From NCBI GenBank assembly GCA_029962745.1, contig CM057152.1:25090766-25154765 (forward strand): a stretch of DNA of 64,000 nt, in the 5' to 3' direction. Every line of letters starts with the position of its first letter. The first letter of the stretch is position 1. The position numbers and the translations under genes were made by a program. Positions 45,735 through 58,256 of this stretch are shown in pieces. The DNA is from Echinometra lucunter. Taxonomy: Eukaryota; Echinodermata; Echinoidea; Camarodonta; Echinometridae. Below the pieces are notes generated by a model, which was given only the letters and a program-made list of their open reading frames with translations, was not told the origin of the DNA and made no database searches.

Positions 45735-46955
45735 CGTAACTTCTCTTTCTGTCCTTTCTTGATTTTCTTCTTTTTTATACCATCATTTCCTTTTTCTGTC
45801 TTCCTTATTTTATTCTCTGCTTTATCCTATTTTCTATCTCTCCTTATGTTATTCTTTGTTTTATTGTTCTGTCTTCTTTTATATCTTTCCTTATGTTATT
45901 CTTTTTTTTCCTTCTATCTTCCTGTCTTTCTATCTTTCCTTATGTTACTCTTTACTTCATTCTGTCTTTCTTTTATTCTTTTCCTTCTTTCTATCCCTCT
46001 TTCCATCTTTAGTTATATTGTTCTTTGTTTTATTGCTCGTTCATTTTCTCTTTCAATCTTCCTAATGTACATGTAATTCTTTGTTTTCCTTTGATTATCT
46101 CATTTTTCTTTGCTTCATTTTGTTATTCTTTCTTTTTTATCCTGTCATTTCTTCTTTATATTAACCTTGCATTATTTTTTGTTTCATCCTTCTATTTTCA
46201 TCTTTATTTGCTTCCTCATATTATGCTTTCTTTTTGATCCTATGATTTCCTCTTTCTAACTTCCAGTATGTTATTCTTTGTTTTATGCTATTTTCTATCT
46301 CTCCTTATGTTATTCTGTGTTTAATTGTTCTATCTTCTTTTATATCTTTCCTTTTGTTATTTGTTGTTTTTTCTTCTATCTGACATTTCCTCTTTCTGTC
46401 TGTTTTCCTTCTTCTCTTCCCATCTTTAGTAATGTTATTCTTTGCTTTATTGGTTCTATTAATTCTTTTTCAATCTTCCTTATGTTATTCTTTCTTATTG
46501 ATCCTATCATTCCTTCTTTCTATTTACTTGTTTTTCTTTGTTTACCCCTCTATCTTTATGCCTTTCTATTATTCCTTTTGTAACTCTTTGTTTTATTCCA
46601 TCATTTCCCCTTTCTGTCTTTCTTTTGTTATTCTGTGTTTTCCTTCTATCCCTCTTTCCATCTCTAATAATGTTATTCTTTGGTTTATTTTCTATCATTT
46701 CCTCTATCTTCCTTATGTTATTCTTTGTTCTTTTATTCTATCTTCCTTTATATAATATTTTGTTATTCCTTGTTTTTCCTTCTGTCTCCCTGTTTTCTAT
46801 CTTTCTTCATGTTACTCTTCGATTTATTCTGTCATTTCATCTTTCTGTTTTCTTTTATTTTTTATATATTTCCTTTTATCTTCTTTTTCCATCTTTCTTA
46901 TCTTATTCTTTGTTTTATCCAATCATTTCCTCTTTCGATCTTTCCCTATCAGGCT
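45735..46955. repeat. 1.2-kb degenerate pyrimidine minisatellite
   Basis: A T/C strand bias with repeated TTATGTTATTCTTTGTTTTA-like boxes. All long ORFs here are Phe/Leu/Ser runs present in every forward frame, so they are artefacts. Confidence 0.85.
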
Positions 46956-47249
46956 ACATAATACATACAGTAACTCCAAACTTTCGAAAAAACTTGAGAC
47001 CTGCTCTCGATCTGTCTTTAGACATGTTAGAAAAGAAGCATAAACAGTATCCCCTGAAACGGCGTTTACGATGTGCGTTTACGATGTGCGTTTCAAAATG
47101 CTCATCCTGCCTTCAAAAAAATGAGCATAAACGCACCCTTTCTCCCTTCCTCTCTCTGTCACCCTGTCAAGGTCGCTTCTCTGGCAGGGGGATTACACTA
47201 CTCAGTGCTTTTGTTTGTTTAGGCTTACTGCAATCTCAGGTGTCTCATA

Positions 47250-47565
47250 GCCTTTTTACACTGGCAAAATTTTGCTTAGTCCCATACTATCATTGGGACT
47301 AAAACAGCATTTAACTCCACCGATAGGGACTAAGCTTAGCTGGCTTTCTGTTCACATTACACTTTACCAGAGTGGGCTAAATCACCGTTAGTATGGGACC
47401 ATTTTAGCCCTGGAAAAGAGCAGGGTAAGCCCACTTTTGGTGGGGCTAAATGTAAAAAAGGTGGATTAAACGCTCAAGTGAGAACAGAAATCGAGATAGT
47501 CTGGGGTTAAAGATAGTCCGGTGTTAAGGGTAGTATGGGGTTAAAAAAAACAAATGTAAAAAGGC
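47250..47565. mobile_element. TA-site MITE
   Basis: GCCTTTTTACA (47250) and TGTAAAAAGGC (to 47565) are flanked by TA on both sides. The 316-bp interior holds several TAGTCCCATACTA / GGGACTAAG boxes in both orientations. Confidence 0.75.
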
Positions 47566-47754
47566 TATAGAAGTGGCGAAAGTCAAATCGGGGTTTCAGT
47601 TTAAAAGGTTTTCATCATGTATGTTATGTATCCAATAATTGGTCAACCTACTGTATAGTAATGTATGAGTATGGTACACCTCTTTTTGTAATTACATGTA
47701 TTTAGGTATTGATATTTTCATAACATTTTGGAATTGTTGACTGCTTACCATCAG

Positions 47755-47837
47755 CTTCACAAGGATACTCAGCTTCCTACTGCCCTGGTGGAATGGCTTG
47801 GTGAAGAGGCTAATAGGCTCACACTAGATGTCACATG
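47755..47837 (+). CDS. NEPRO: NEPRO-like gene, sixth visible exon
   Basis: Acceptor cttaccatcag, donor GTATGA. It starts in phase 0, as required, and ends in phase 2. It encodes LHKDTQLPTALVEWLGEEAN, then RLTLDVT. The vertebrate protein has a FPxDITEFLGQPYF-type segment at this place, and the LP..LVEWLGE pattern matches it. This is the shortest and least distinctive of the exons except for its phase fit. Confidence 0.62.
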
Positions 47838-48393
47838 GTATGAGGCTTTGTTCTATGTATTATTATAGGTGCTACATGCAGTAGAAGAAATCATCATGCC
47901 CATGACTATAATCTTTTATATGCCTAAACCCATCAAAGATGGTGCTGGAGGCATAATGTTTTCGGATTGTCTGTCCATCCATCCCACTTTTTTATTAACG
48001 AGATATTTCAAGGACTGTTTGAGATATGAACTTGGCCATAGTAGTATCCCCATAAGAAGACGATCTGATTAGATTTGGGGGTATGTAGGTCGCAGGTCAC
48101 AGAGGTCCACTGTTGGTCTCGTTAACAAAATATTTCAAAAACTATTTAGTAGATGACTAGTAATAGTGCAGGCCTACCTATTTTTTTTTCTCTGTCTCTT
48201 GTACATGTTGTATATAAGGTAAATATTTCATTTCTCATCTTTTATTTTTTATAAGTTGTATTATTCAATTTTGTAATGTTATCTTTTGTTCCTGTCCATG
48301 TATGTCTTCATATGTTACATGTTTTCTCTTTAAATATATACTCAAGGGACCCCTCTGCAAAACAGCATTGTTGGCACCAGCATTGTTGTGCCA

Positions 48394-48476
48394 ATTAAAA
48401 AAGATGGAGGGATGGCCCTACTCAGCATTGTTGTGCCAACAATGCTGAGTAGGGCCATCCCTCCATCTTTTTTAAT
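48394..48476. repeat. Perfect palindrome, 40-bp arms, 3-nt loop
   Basis: Left arm 48394-48433 (ATTAAAAAAGATGGAGG ... CAGCATTGTTG), loop TGC, right arm 48437-48476 exactly complementary. Two extra CAGCATTGTTG copies lie just upstream (~48363 and 48379), so the arm's inner end belongs to a local repeat. No TIR element or target duplication is evident. Confidence 0.92.
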
Positions 48477-50049
48477 CAATTGTCTTTATATACACTCAAC
48501 AAAAAAAGAAAGTAAACACTTTTTCAAGTTCAGATTTGTCATAGAAGACTTTGATAAAAATCAATATATCATACATCAAATTGAAGGAAATTTAATGGTC
48601 TTTTGATCTGATAGGTGAACATAAAGAGAAAATTTATGCATGAGTGAACATATCCGTTTTTCTCTTCCAAGGTACAAAAGTAAAAATAGCAAAATTTGAC
48701 AGTTTGCCATTCATGTGTTAATGCCCTTGCACTTAATTATGGGAGCAAAAGGTTAAACTTACACAATGTAACAGCATGATAATGAGCCTTTGCTCTCTAA
48801 ATCTCTTTCCAGCCCCTCCCCCCCCCCCCCCGAAAAAGGGGAAAAATAAAGAGAGAAAAAAAAGAGAAGCTTCTATTAAGTACAGAATTTAAATGACATC
48901 TGGAGTAGACACAAGAGTTACTAAATGCCCAAAATTTGATTTTTAATCAATTTTTCAATTAGTAAACGTAATTGTCTTTCAACCTGGTAGGTAAATATAA
49001 AATTAGCTTTATGCATGAGTGAACACATTCATTAACTGTTCCAAATCGCCAAAGTAAAAGTTTTTAAAAATGCAGCCATTTTGTTTTTGTTTTTTTCTAA
49101 GTCAAGCGACTTGAAATCACCGTCATATTGCACTGGAAATTACAAACAAAGCATGATTAAAGTTTGCATGCTTCGTTGCCCTTGAAATGAAAATCAATCT
49201 TCAAATCTAAAAATGGACTAAAGAATAGCCAAAGTGGCATAGCATGCCAAGGACAGTGCATTTTGGGGTACGCTATTGAAAACAACATTAGTGTTCCCTG
49301 GAATTGCAGTGCACTTAATTCCACAGGTTACCTTACTGAGTAACCATACATGTGTACTGTCATTACATTTGACCCATAAGTTCATAAATTCATGAAGTCA
49401 TGAATTAATAACAAAAATCACATTGGGGTCATTTAATCACTCACGTGGCTACTCCTGATGTCACTTAAATTTGGAGGTAATAAAAACTTGGCTACATCCT
49501 TGAACCCATTTTATAATATTTACTAAAATTTCATTGTATCCTATAGTTTTTTTTTTTCTTGGAAAATGTGTGGCTGAGGGAGACTAAGAACAAAAACATG
49601 GGCCCACATTTGTCATTGTATCCTCAGGCAGTATGCTGGAGGATACGGATTCAGCAGTGTACTATACTGCCGCTGCTGCCACGTCATATTCTTGTGTGCG
49701 TGATACTGGCCACATTTCTTGATGGATTTTATTCAAATGTGGTATAGAGGTGTATCATGTTAAAATCTAGCCGCCTATTACTTTTGGTGATAGTGCCCTC
49801 GCTTGATCCGCCTTTAAACACAAAAGTGTTGATTTTTGGGGGTCTGCTTGTGTGCGCTCTACTGGCCACATTGCGTGACAGATTTCGTTCAAGTTTGGTA
49901 CAGAGGTCTATCATAGTCAAAGCTGGATGCCTATAACTTTGGTGATGCTGCCCCCAATGTTCCGCCTTTTACAGGGTCAAATACAGCCATCGTGTTATAG
50001 TTTTTGTATGGGCTGTACTATGCACATGAAACTTGAATAACTTTCTAAC

Positions 50050-50600
50050 CATTTGCCATTTGTAACCAAATGCTGATGGTAGATGCTCTGTAGGGACCTC
50101 AGTGATTTTGGTCATGTATGTAGGTCAAAGGCCATATAAGATTAAATGTTCAATTTTCCTGCAAGTTTGATGTTGTTACTTTTGAACCACTTGCCCGTTT
50201 GTTACCAAACTTGGATGGTAGATGCCTTAGAGGGACCTCGATAATATTTGACAGTCTGAAGGTCACATATACCGGTCAATTGTCAATTGAGGTCAAATGT
50301 TAAAATTTACAAGCAAGTTTCTACTGGAGTTGGTAACTTTTAAACCATTAACCCATTTGTACCCTTACTCGGGTGGTAGATGCCTAATAGGGATGTCAAT
50401 GTTATTGAGGGTCAAAGATCATGTATGTTGGTCAAAGCTCAAATGTGCCCAAATGATTAATTTGCTTCTTCTGTCATTTCTTGGCCGATTCTGATTCTGA
50501 TTGCTCTGAAATATGAAGCTGCATTGTAGGTGAGGGCTAATTGTGAGCCAAAACTCACATATACAGGTCAAAGGTCAAATGAGGTCAGATATTGAAATTT
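50050..50600. repeat. GGATGGTAGATGC tandem repeat, about four units
   Basis: Units near 50086, 50215, 50370 and a partial near 50500 share the GTAGATGCC, AGGGACCTC, TTGTCAAAGG and TTTCTACTGGAGTTGG boxes of the 39.8-kb array. The block ends at the truncated end of the LINE at ~50630. Confidence 0.75.
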
Positions 50601-50636
50601 ACCTGCAAGTGTCTACCACTTGATCTAAAAAGTCAG

Positions 50637-52902
50637 TTACTGCAAGTATAGTTGAATGACCTGTTCTGAATCCATATTGAAAATGAGATAAAATGGAATT
50701 TTTTCTAGGAATGAAGCCAAACGAGTATAAAACAGACATTCAAGACTTTTTGAAAATACTGGTAGTACTGACACAGGACGATAGTTTACAAACTGGTCAT
50801 CACTTCCCTTTTTAAATATGGGTGATACCTTTGCAAGCTTAAGGCTCTGAGGAACCTGACCAGATTCAAATGACGGATTGAATATATAACGAAGAGGTAA
50901 TATCAAAAAATGTATGTTTTGTTGAACAATTGTGGTACTAATAGAATCATGACCTGGGCTTTTTTCTGTTTTAATTTTCTTACTATTTCAATAATCTCAT
51001 ATTCTTCTACTGGTTTCAAATACAGAGAATGAGAAACATGACCTTTCAAATGATTTAAACAATGAGAAAGCTCAATGTTTGACGTATCGGTAGCCTTGGC
51101 TCCAATACTTACAAAGTATTGATTGAATTTATTTGCTATCTCACTGGGATCATTAACAATGCAACCATCATTTATTACAAACTTGATGAAATATCTCTCT
51201 TTTTTGTTCTCCCTAAAACTTCATTAAGAGTATGCCACAACTTTTTACTATCATTTTTAGAATCACTGATTTTCTTCGTATAATAATCCTGTTTGGCAAT
51301 TTGAATTGTCTTTGTGCGAGTATTTCTATATCTTTTATAGTTTGTATGTTTAAGTTCAGATGGATTCTTTAAAAACTTTTTATACAAGCACAGTTTTTTC
51401 CTACATGATTTCACGATGCCAGATGTAAGCCAGGGTTTCCTTATATGCTTCTTTATTTTTCTTTTTACAATTGGAAAAGAAATATCAAATATATTTTTCA
51501 AAATATGAACAAATCTATCATATGCTGTTTCAGCTGTAATACACTCAGTGAGATGGTTCCGAAACTTGGTATGATTTTTTTCTGACATATCACGAACACA
51601 TACAAATTCAGATGATGAGTTACGCAATTTAGTGTCTGCTTTAGTAATAGCAAATATAGGTAAATGGTCTGATATGTCGGCAATCAATATACCACTCTTC
51701 ACATTACAGTCTGTATCATCTGTGAAAATATTATCGATCAGAGTGGCACAAGATTACACAATCCTTGTGGGTTTCATAATAATTGGAAAAAAAAGAATGT
51801 GCATTCATAGTTTCTAAGAGCAAATTTACGTTACGGTTTGTATTCATATCTAGAAGTAGGTTCAAATTAAAATCTCCAAGTATATAGTTTCGCTTATTCT
51901 CATTACACACTTTGGATAATATATCTGTTAGATCTGAAATAAAACATCCTTCACTTTGTTTTGGCGGTTTATAAACAACAGCAATAATACAGTTTTACCC
52001 TTCTGTACTATTTCAATACAATGTAACTCTATACTGGCATTAAATACAGTTAAATCAAGACGTTCCTGTACAATAAACTTATTAATAAAAATGCCAACTC
52101 CGCCACTACGGCTCTCTCTGTTCCTTCCATGAAATGTGTAACCTATTAATGTAACTACAGAATTCAAACCATCAGTTCGCCATGTTTCACTCAAAGCAAT
52201 GACATCAAATTGAACTTTCAATAATTGAAGATAAACAGATACAGTTTCATGGTTCTTATTTAAGCTTCGACAATTCATATGAACAAGTGAAATATCTCTG
52301 GGATTTTGTATATCACTGATCATATCATTGAAACTATCAGGTGAATAATATAATGTATCACTATCATACACTCCATCAAGATCGTCATTGATTGTAAAAG
52401 ATGACTGAGTATACAAATAATGCTGTAAACTTTCTTCTGAATTTTTAAACTGATCGGGTATCATACATTCATTAAATGAAGACATGCATGTACAAATAGT
52501 ATACTTTCTAAAACGTACATATATTTGGAAAAAACAAAAAAGACAAAAAACACACACACACAAGATGATTTGTAAAAATGCTGATAAAAGGTCCAAAAAA
52601 AGTTATGCCATGAAAAAACATGGTGCAGAATAAGATCACTTCATACATTGCACCTACCGTCCATTAGAAAAGAATTTGATACTGATCACTGTCATGGTGC
52701 AATTTTTGTCAAGTTTTCTTTTTGGGCTCCCAGTTGCATTTGGGATTGACACGAAGATTCTACCATTACTAGACCATGCACCCTGGACTGTGCCTTTCTT
52801 GAAGAGTTTGTACGCTTCATGAAGCAAAGCTCTGTTCCTTTCAGTAAGGTCCTCTTGGATTGTTGTACCTTTGCTCTTTAACTTCCTTCTATTTTGTAGC
52901 AT
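50637..52902 (-). mobile_element. Jockey/CR1-group LINE, 3' truncated, minus strand
   Basis: From 52902 downward: an ORF1 C-terminus (RRKLKSKGTTIQEDLTERNR, then SNGRIFVSIPN), ORF2 with endonuclease motifs HMNCRSLNKN, ALSETW, GGVGIFIN, YILGDFNLNLL and SDHLPIF, a basic linker (KKHIRKPWLTSGIVKSC), and the start of the RT (LAKVSPIFKKGSDDQFVNYR, VSVLPVFSKSLE). Frameshifts lie near 51940, 51700 and 50930. The catalytic YxDD and everything after it are absent, because the element stops at ~50632 next to the tandem repeat. Confidence 0.82.
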
Positions 52903-53009
52903 GTGTTTGATGGATGTGTGTAATTATGTCAAAAACCTACTGCCCTCTCCGAAACCAAAGAGACTATGTATGTAGATGGTAATCACAGCATCATTTCATC
53001 ATTGTATTA

Positions 53010-53354
53010 AGCCCAGCGCACACCTTACAATCCGACTGACTCACGACTGGTCCATGACTGAGTGAGGGGAGGTGAGTCGTGGGGCAGTCGTAGGCCTCAA
53101 CACCACACACCTTGCGATTCCAGACCCATCCGACTACTCTGATATCATATCAATACTGCTGTCTGCTTGGCTGGAAGATGGACTGAGCCTGAGATCTCTT
53201 GCGATCCAGTCGTGAAGATTCGACATGTCAAATCCTTCCGACTGCCCTTCCGACTGGCCTCTGACTGGTCTACAACTCACGCTGACCAGAGCTGTGACAT
53301 CACATCTCCTCACTAAGTCGTGGATCAGTCGGATCGTAAGATGTGCACTAGGCT
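53010..53354. mobile_element. TTA-site (Harbinger-like) MITE
   Basis: AGCCCAGCGCACACCTTAC on the left and its imperfect complement ending GTGCACTAGGCT on the right, flanked by TTA (53007-53009, 53355-53357). The 345-bp interior is rich in CGACTG / CAGTCG boxes. A 3-bp TTA/TAA site is the hallmark of PIF/Harbinger. Confidence 0.68.
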
Positions 53355-53826
53355 TTAGTTGATAAGGTGGAAAGGTGAAGACACATAATAAATGTAATTA
53401 AATGGATGGGAAGTCTTAATTCTTCCAGATATACATTACATAATAGAAGTATAGGGGGTGAAATTAGGTAGTGAATGAATAGAAATCAAGAAAATACCAT
53501 TGGGCAACAGGAAATGTTAGATTGTAAAACCCACCTCATGATAAATTAAAATCAGGCTAGATTTTGTAAATTCATGTATTTGTAGATTGTTATTACAGTC
53601 ATTTATTTATATATTGATTATGGGTTGGAGAGGACATTCTAGTTTGACACATCAATGTGAGTTTTTGAATTGTTTACCCTGATTGTAAAACAACCTTTAT
53701 TTACATGCATTTGATTATATTTTTAATAACATGGCTGAACCTATTGCAACTTTGCACCATTCATGATATTCACAGCCATATGACATTTAATAGAAAAACT
53801 TCTAACACATCTAAACGGTGATGTTT

Positions 53827-53925
53827 TTTATTCTGGTTATCACACTGATTAAAAAGACAGTTTGAGCCATGAAGTGAATATAGGCAGAGGCATGTAGGAG
53901 ATGCAGTCGCATTCATCTTATTTTT
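53827..53925. repeat. Copy of the 40.2/41.64-kb flank, empty of the TA foldback
   Basis: TTATTCTGGTTATCACA, AGCCATGAAGTGAATATAGG, then GAGATGCAGTCGCATTCATC parallel 40205-40261 joined to 41641-41690. Where the other copy carries 1.4 kb between two TA, this one has a single TA. Confidence 0.8.
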
Positions 53926-54877
53926 CCGTAGAGAAAATGTTGGACTGATTCTATTAGTATCATGTTTCTGTCTTTTTATTCATCCATATGACTTGATTTC
54001 ATTTGTTAATTTTACCTAATGTTCTTACAGTGCATTTGTTTCTGAGGTTCAGTTGCATTTAGTCTAATGGAGTGTAAAAATTACTGTAAATTTGGCTTTG
54101 ATTTTAGAGCACAGATCCATGTTAAGCATGGCTTGACAATTTTCTTAGTTATTTACTGTTTTTATGGTGGCCAACTGCAGGTCATCTCGAAACCAGATTT
54201 TCAAAATATGTCTTCATTTTATCATAAAACATTATTTTAACTCACTAACGTTACTCTACATAACTTCCTTGTCTTATATTGCCCGTGATTGGCAATAATC
54301 TCAAAATGACTGCAATAAAATTGTCTTTCCATTGACACCAAACATGGCATGTAATCCCATAGTACCTTTAAAATAAATATCAATTTAGGCTGAATAAATG
54401 GTTGTACCTAATGTCTAAGGAGGAAATTGGTGACTGGAATGTATGGGGTGCCAACTGCTCAATATAGTTCTGTTGTCCAAAATTTATTACGATGCATAAC
54501 TTTCTTGTTGAATTAGCAACATCTTTCATGTTTCTTCATCATCGGTTATCTTTTCACAGCATCAGTGCTAGCATATCATTCTAACAAAATTGCAAGTCTA
54601 GTTTTTTTTTTATTGCTTCTATCTCTTTTAATTCATCAATTTGGAATTTTTTTTTTTAACTTTTCATGGTTTATTCCAAGGGTTTCTAAAGAATATTCAT
54701 CTTGTATCACATCCATTTTTCTATATCAAATTATTATTAAATTTTTTCCAAATTATTTTTTTACTGCCTTTGCAACTACACTTATTAAAATGATACACTA
54801 TATTAATTCTGTTACATAGAATGGCAGTGAATAAGCATATATTGCTGCACCGTTTTTCCCTGTTTGCATTTAAGCAG

Positions 54878-55029
54878 CTCAAAGAATGCTTCTCATCAAA
54901 GCATACTAGACAGACTCTTCAGTACCAGTCTTGAGATCAGTGTGGATGCAGAAGTTAGAGGAGACAGGAAGGTCACTGCAGTCAGTCAGCTACAAACAAG
55001 TGAACCTGTAACAGTTCTAGATGTTGGAG
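54878..55029 (+). CDS. NEPRO: NEPRO-like gene, seventh visible exon
   Basis: Acceptor tttaagcag, donor GTAAGT. The first base completes the TG left by the previous exon. It leaves in phase 1 and encodes SSKNASHQSILDRLFSTSLE, an acidic/Ser-rich linker, and SEPVTVLDVG. Vertebrate NEPRO also has a poorly conserved linker here before its LSEEIQMAV-type helix. The phase fit and clean splice sites are the main support. Confidence 0.65.
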
Positions 55030-57714
55030 GTAAGTTTTTACAAGTTATGAGAAATGGTTTGTTGTTCATTTTATTTTTTTGTCTCCACCCACCATAGGTG
55101 GTTGCCGGAGGCATTTTTTGGGGGGTTGTCCATCCGTCTGTCCGTCCGTCCGTCCGTCACATTTTCCTTCTCACGATAACTAAAGAACCATTTGACGGAT
55201 CAACTTGAAACTTGGCTGATGTGTGTGCATATGGGCGAGACAATGATCTGATGAGATTTTGGGGTCTCAAGGTCAAAGGTCATAGAGATTATTTTGTACA
55301 TGGAAATGGTCCGTTCGAGCGATAACTCAACAGCCATTTGACTATTTGCACGTTTGTAACCAGATGCGGATGGTAGATGCTCTATAGGGACCTCATTGAT
55401 TTTGGTGGGTCAGAGGTCATGTATGTAGGTCAAATGTTAACATTTTCTACAGGGGTTAGTAACTTTTGAATGTTTTATAAAAAAGCTCAGATGGTAATGC
55501 TCTACAGGGACCTGGGGCCCATTGCATAAAACTTATTATATTTTGGATCAGAAATTAATCCTTTAGTGATTGGCTTAAAGACCTTCACATGATCGTTGGT
55601 ATTTTTGAGAATGTTTGCATGAAGGTTTACTATTTGGGAAATGCCATCACATTTATGACGACATTTCCAAATAGTATATACTATTTGTGAAATGACATCA
55701 CAGTACATGAAATGTATGCGCGAAATGAAATATGCAGTGGGCAAACAAGAGCTCAAGTGCGCACCATGGGCAACTCTCGCGGTGTCACGGCTACTGCGTT
55801 TCTCAATTTCTGATCACTTTGCAGTTTATCCGTACAACGTTTAGTGCCATGAAGCATTCGATAAGACATAATTATGAAATGAAGAATATTAATTTGATGT
55901 GATTTGACTGATTCATTGAAACAAGGTAAAAGCCACAGGTAAAAGCCCATTTTACCTACCTGGCTGATTTACAACGGGGCAGTGTATCAAGAAAAATATG
56001 AATACATACAAGAAATATAAGAAAATAAAATACATGTAAAAATAGCTTTTGAACTTTTGAACCACTAGTCCATTTGTAACTTCAGTGGTGCATGTCTTAC
56101 AGTGACCTTAATGTTATGTTTCAAAGGTCATGTATGTAGGTCAAATGGTAACATTTACCAGGAAGATTCTACTGGGGTTGGTAACATTCCAACCATAAGC
56201 CCATTTGTAACCTTACTGGGATGGCAGATGGCTTACAGGGACCTCCATGTTAGTTGTCAAAGTTCGTGTTTGTAGGTCAAAGGTCAAATGCTGTCAAATT
56301 AAAATTTACCTACAAGAATGATTGCACACCAATGTGGCAAAACATATGGCTATTGGCTTGTTTTTTTTATTTTCTCATTCATTTCTTTGGCCAATTTTGA
56401 TTCTGGGATGGCTCTTATTGATAAAGCTAGGTGAGGTCTTTGGGTCAAAGATCACATATGCAGGTCGAAGGTCAAATGAGGTCACATGTTAAAGTTGACA
56501 AGCTAGTTTCTACTGGAGTTGGTTACTGTTAGCCCATTTGTAACCTGACGTGACTTGGATGGTGCCTGCATTACAGGGATCTCAATGTTATTTGGGGGTC
56601 AAAGGTCAAATGTGCTCAATACAATTAATTTGCTTGTCTGCCATTTCTTGGCTGATTTTCGCCCTAATTGCTATGACTGACAAAGCTAAGGGAGGGGTTG
56701 ACAACTTATACTTAGAAATGTGTCAATCAAGAAATATGCAAATTTCTGCAAAATTATAAAAAATACCGATTCTCTATTTTGCACCTGAATTTGATTCTGT
56801 TTGTTTTATCTGATAGGGCTTGGTGAAGGGGGGGGGGGGGGGAGGGGGGGTTGGAGAGGGGGGTAGTATTTCATGGAATAACCTTTCTTTTTTATGGGAG
56901 GTTATACTGTGTGGTAGAGATTTCATGAGCCGGGGAATACAATTCTGTTGCATGGCAATGGAGATCACAATACTTCTAGTTATTTTTACTTTTACTGATT
57001 AAAATTGATTAATTTTATGCTGTTTATGATGCTAAAGAGCCCCAACAAATTTCATTGAGAAAAAAGGTTAAAAATCAAAGAAATACATAAATTTAAAATA
57101 CAACGAAATGCATAAGAAATCAATTCCTATACCGATTTCTTTTTTCAAGTACATTTGCTAAGAATCAAAGAGGGTCTAGACCAAAAATTGGCAGTTTTGG
57201 AGCTTTATTTAATGATTTAGAGCAAAATTCTGATTTCATGCATAAATTAGCAAAATTAATTAAAAAATAAATTTGAATCATATATGAGCAATTAAGTTTG
57301 CAGTTGTGAAGATGACGTTGTGGGTGACGCGTGTGCCAATTTTTGGCGCGATTGCATTTTCGACGGCCGAGATCTTGGGGACGGAATCCCCCCCCCCCCC
57401 CCCAATATAGCATTGATGGGATGGTGGGATGGGCTTTGGTGAGATCAAAGGCTTTCTTGATAATTGACACAAAAAACATGCAATAAAACAAAATGTAAGA
57501 TACAACCCTGCCTGATGATAGCATTGTTATATGACATCCCATTGAACCACCCTTGTATATACACGGTGATGATGTGGAAGGGGGATGAGCTATAAATGTA
57601 GGGCCTCTAGTCAATCAAAGTCCCTATGGCTCACTGCCAAAATGATTGTACATACGTAAAATGCTGAATAATGCAATAAGAAATGACACAATAGCAGAAT
57701 GATTGGTATGTCCT

Positions 57715-57842
57715 GGGCCCTGTAACATAAAAAGTACAATCAATCGTACTATTGATTTAAATCATAAGTCTATGGCAAACCACGTACTAAAGAGTTACAA
57801 TTGATTGTATGATTAGTTGCATTTCTTTATGTTACAGGCCCC
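57715..57842. mobile_element. Short MITE with GGGCCCTGTAACATAAA ends
   Basis: The left tip GGGCCCTGTAACATAAA and right tip TTTATGTTACAGGCCCC are inverted. The interior repeats AATCAATCGTA / ATTGATTGTA in inverse order, so the whole 128 bp folds back. Confidence 0.65.
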
Positions 57843-58204
57843 TGAATTTATTAAAGTCACACATGCATACTAGAGATCAGGGCCCCATTTCATAAAGAAT
57901 CAAAGCTGCTAGGATAGAAAGTCTGGTGGAATGGCAACTTTGACTTGATAGGAAAGCAACTTGCTATCCTAGCAAAAATGCATTTCATAAAAGTACAAAG
58001 CTAGAAATGCAACTTTACATGGCAGCAAAATGTTTGAATAGTCATGGACAAGGCTGATTTTGAGAAAATCCACAGCCTTACTTGATGTTGTACACACATA
58101 ATAGTTGGCTGGCTAGGTTCAGCTAGCTAGCGCTAGCAGAAATATGAGATACGGCAAGTTAGTGCACGGACGTTGTCCAGACGGACAGTGGCAGGGCATT
58201 AGTA

Positions 58205-58215
58205 TTATAATTATG

Positions 58216-58256
<41 letters not shown>

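Larger units (their letters stand above)
41968..47754 (+). other. NEPRO intron (5.8 kb)
   Basis: Contains a C18-type run (~42458-42477), the GGTCAAAGGTCA array with its MITE, a poly-G run at ~45129-45146, a 45.3-45.7 kb minisatellite, a 1.2-kb pyrimidine tract and a TA-site MITE. An open stretch near 42905-43166 (ITQEPNILVRVSGPRFRFR) follows an acceptor-like TTCCAG but has no match or phase fit with the gene, so I leave it uncalled. Confidence 0.5.
47838..54877 (+). other. NEPRO intron (7.0 kb)
   Basis: Holds the 40-bp palindrome, a poly-C run (~48818-48830), the GGATGGTAGATGC array at ~50050-50600, the minus-strand LINE and a TTA-site MITE. The stretches 48.5-50.0 and 53.4-54.8 kb are AT-rich with no gene recognised. 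Confidence 0.5.

Noticed and set aside
45735..46955. Multi-pass membrane protein suggested by long Phe/Leu/Ser ORFs
   Set aside because: All forward frames are open at once and the strand is almost pure T/C, so this is low-complexity DNA.
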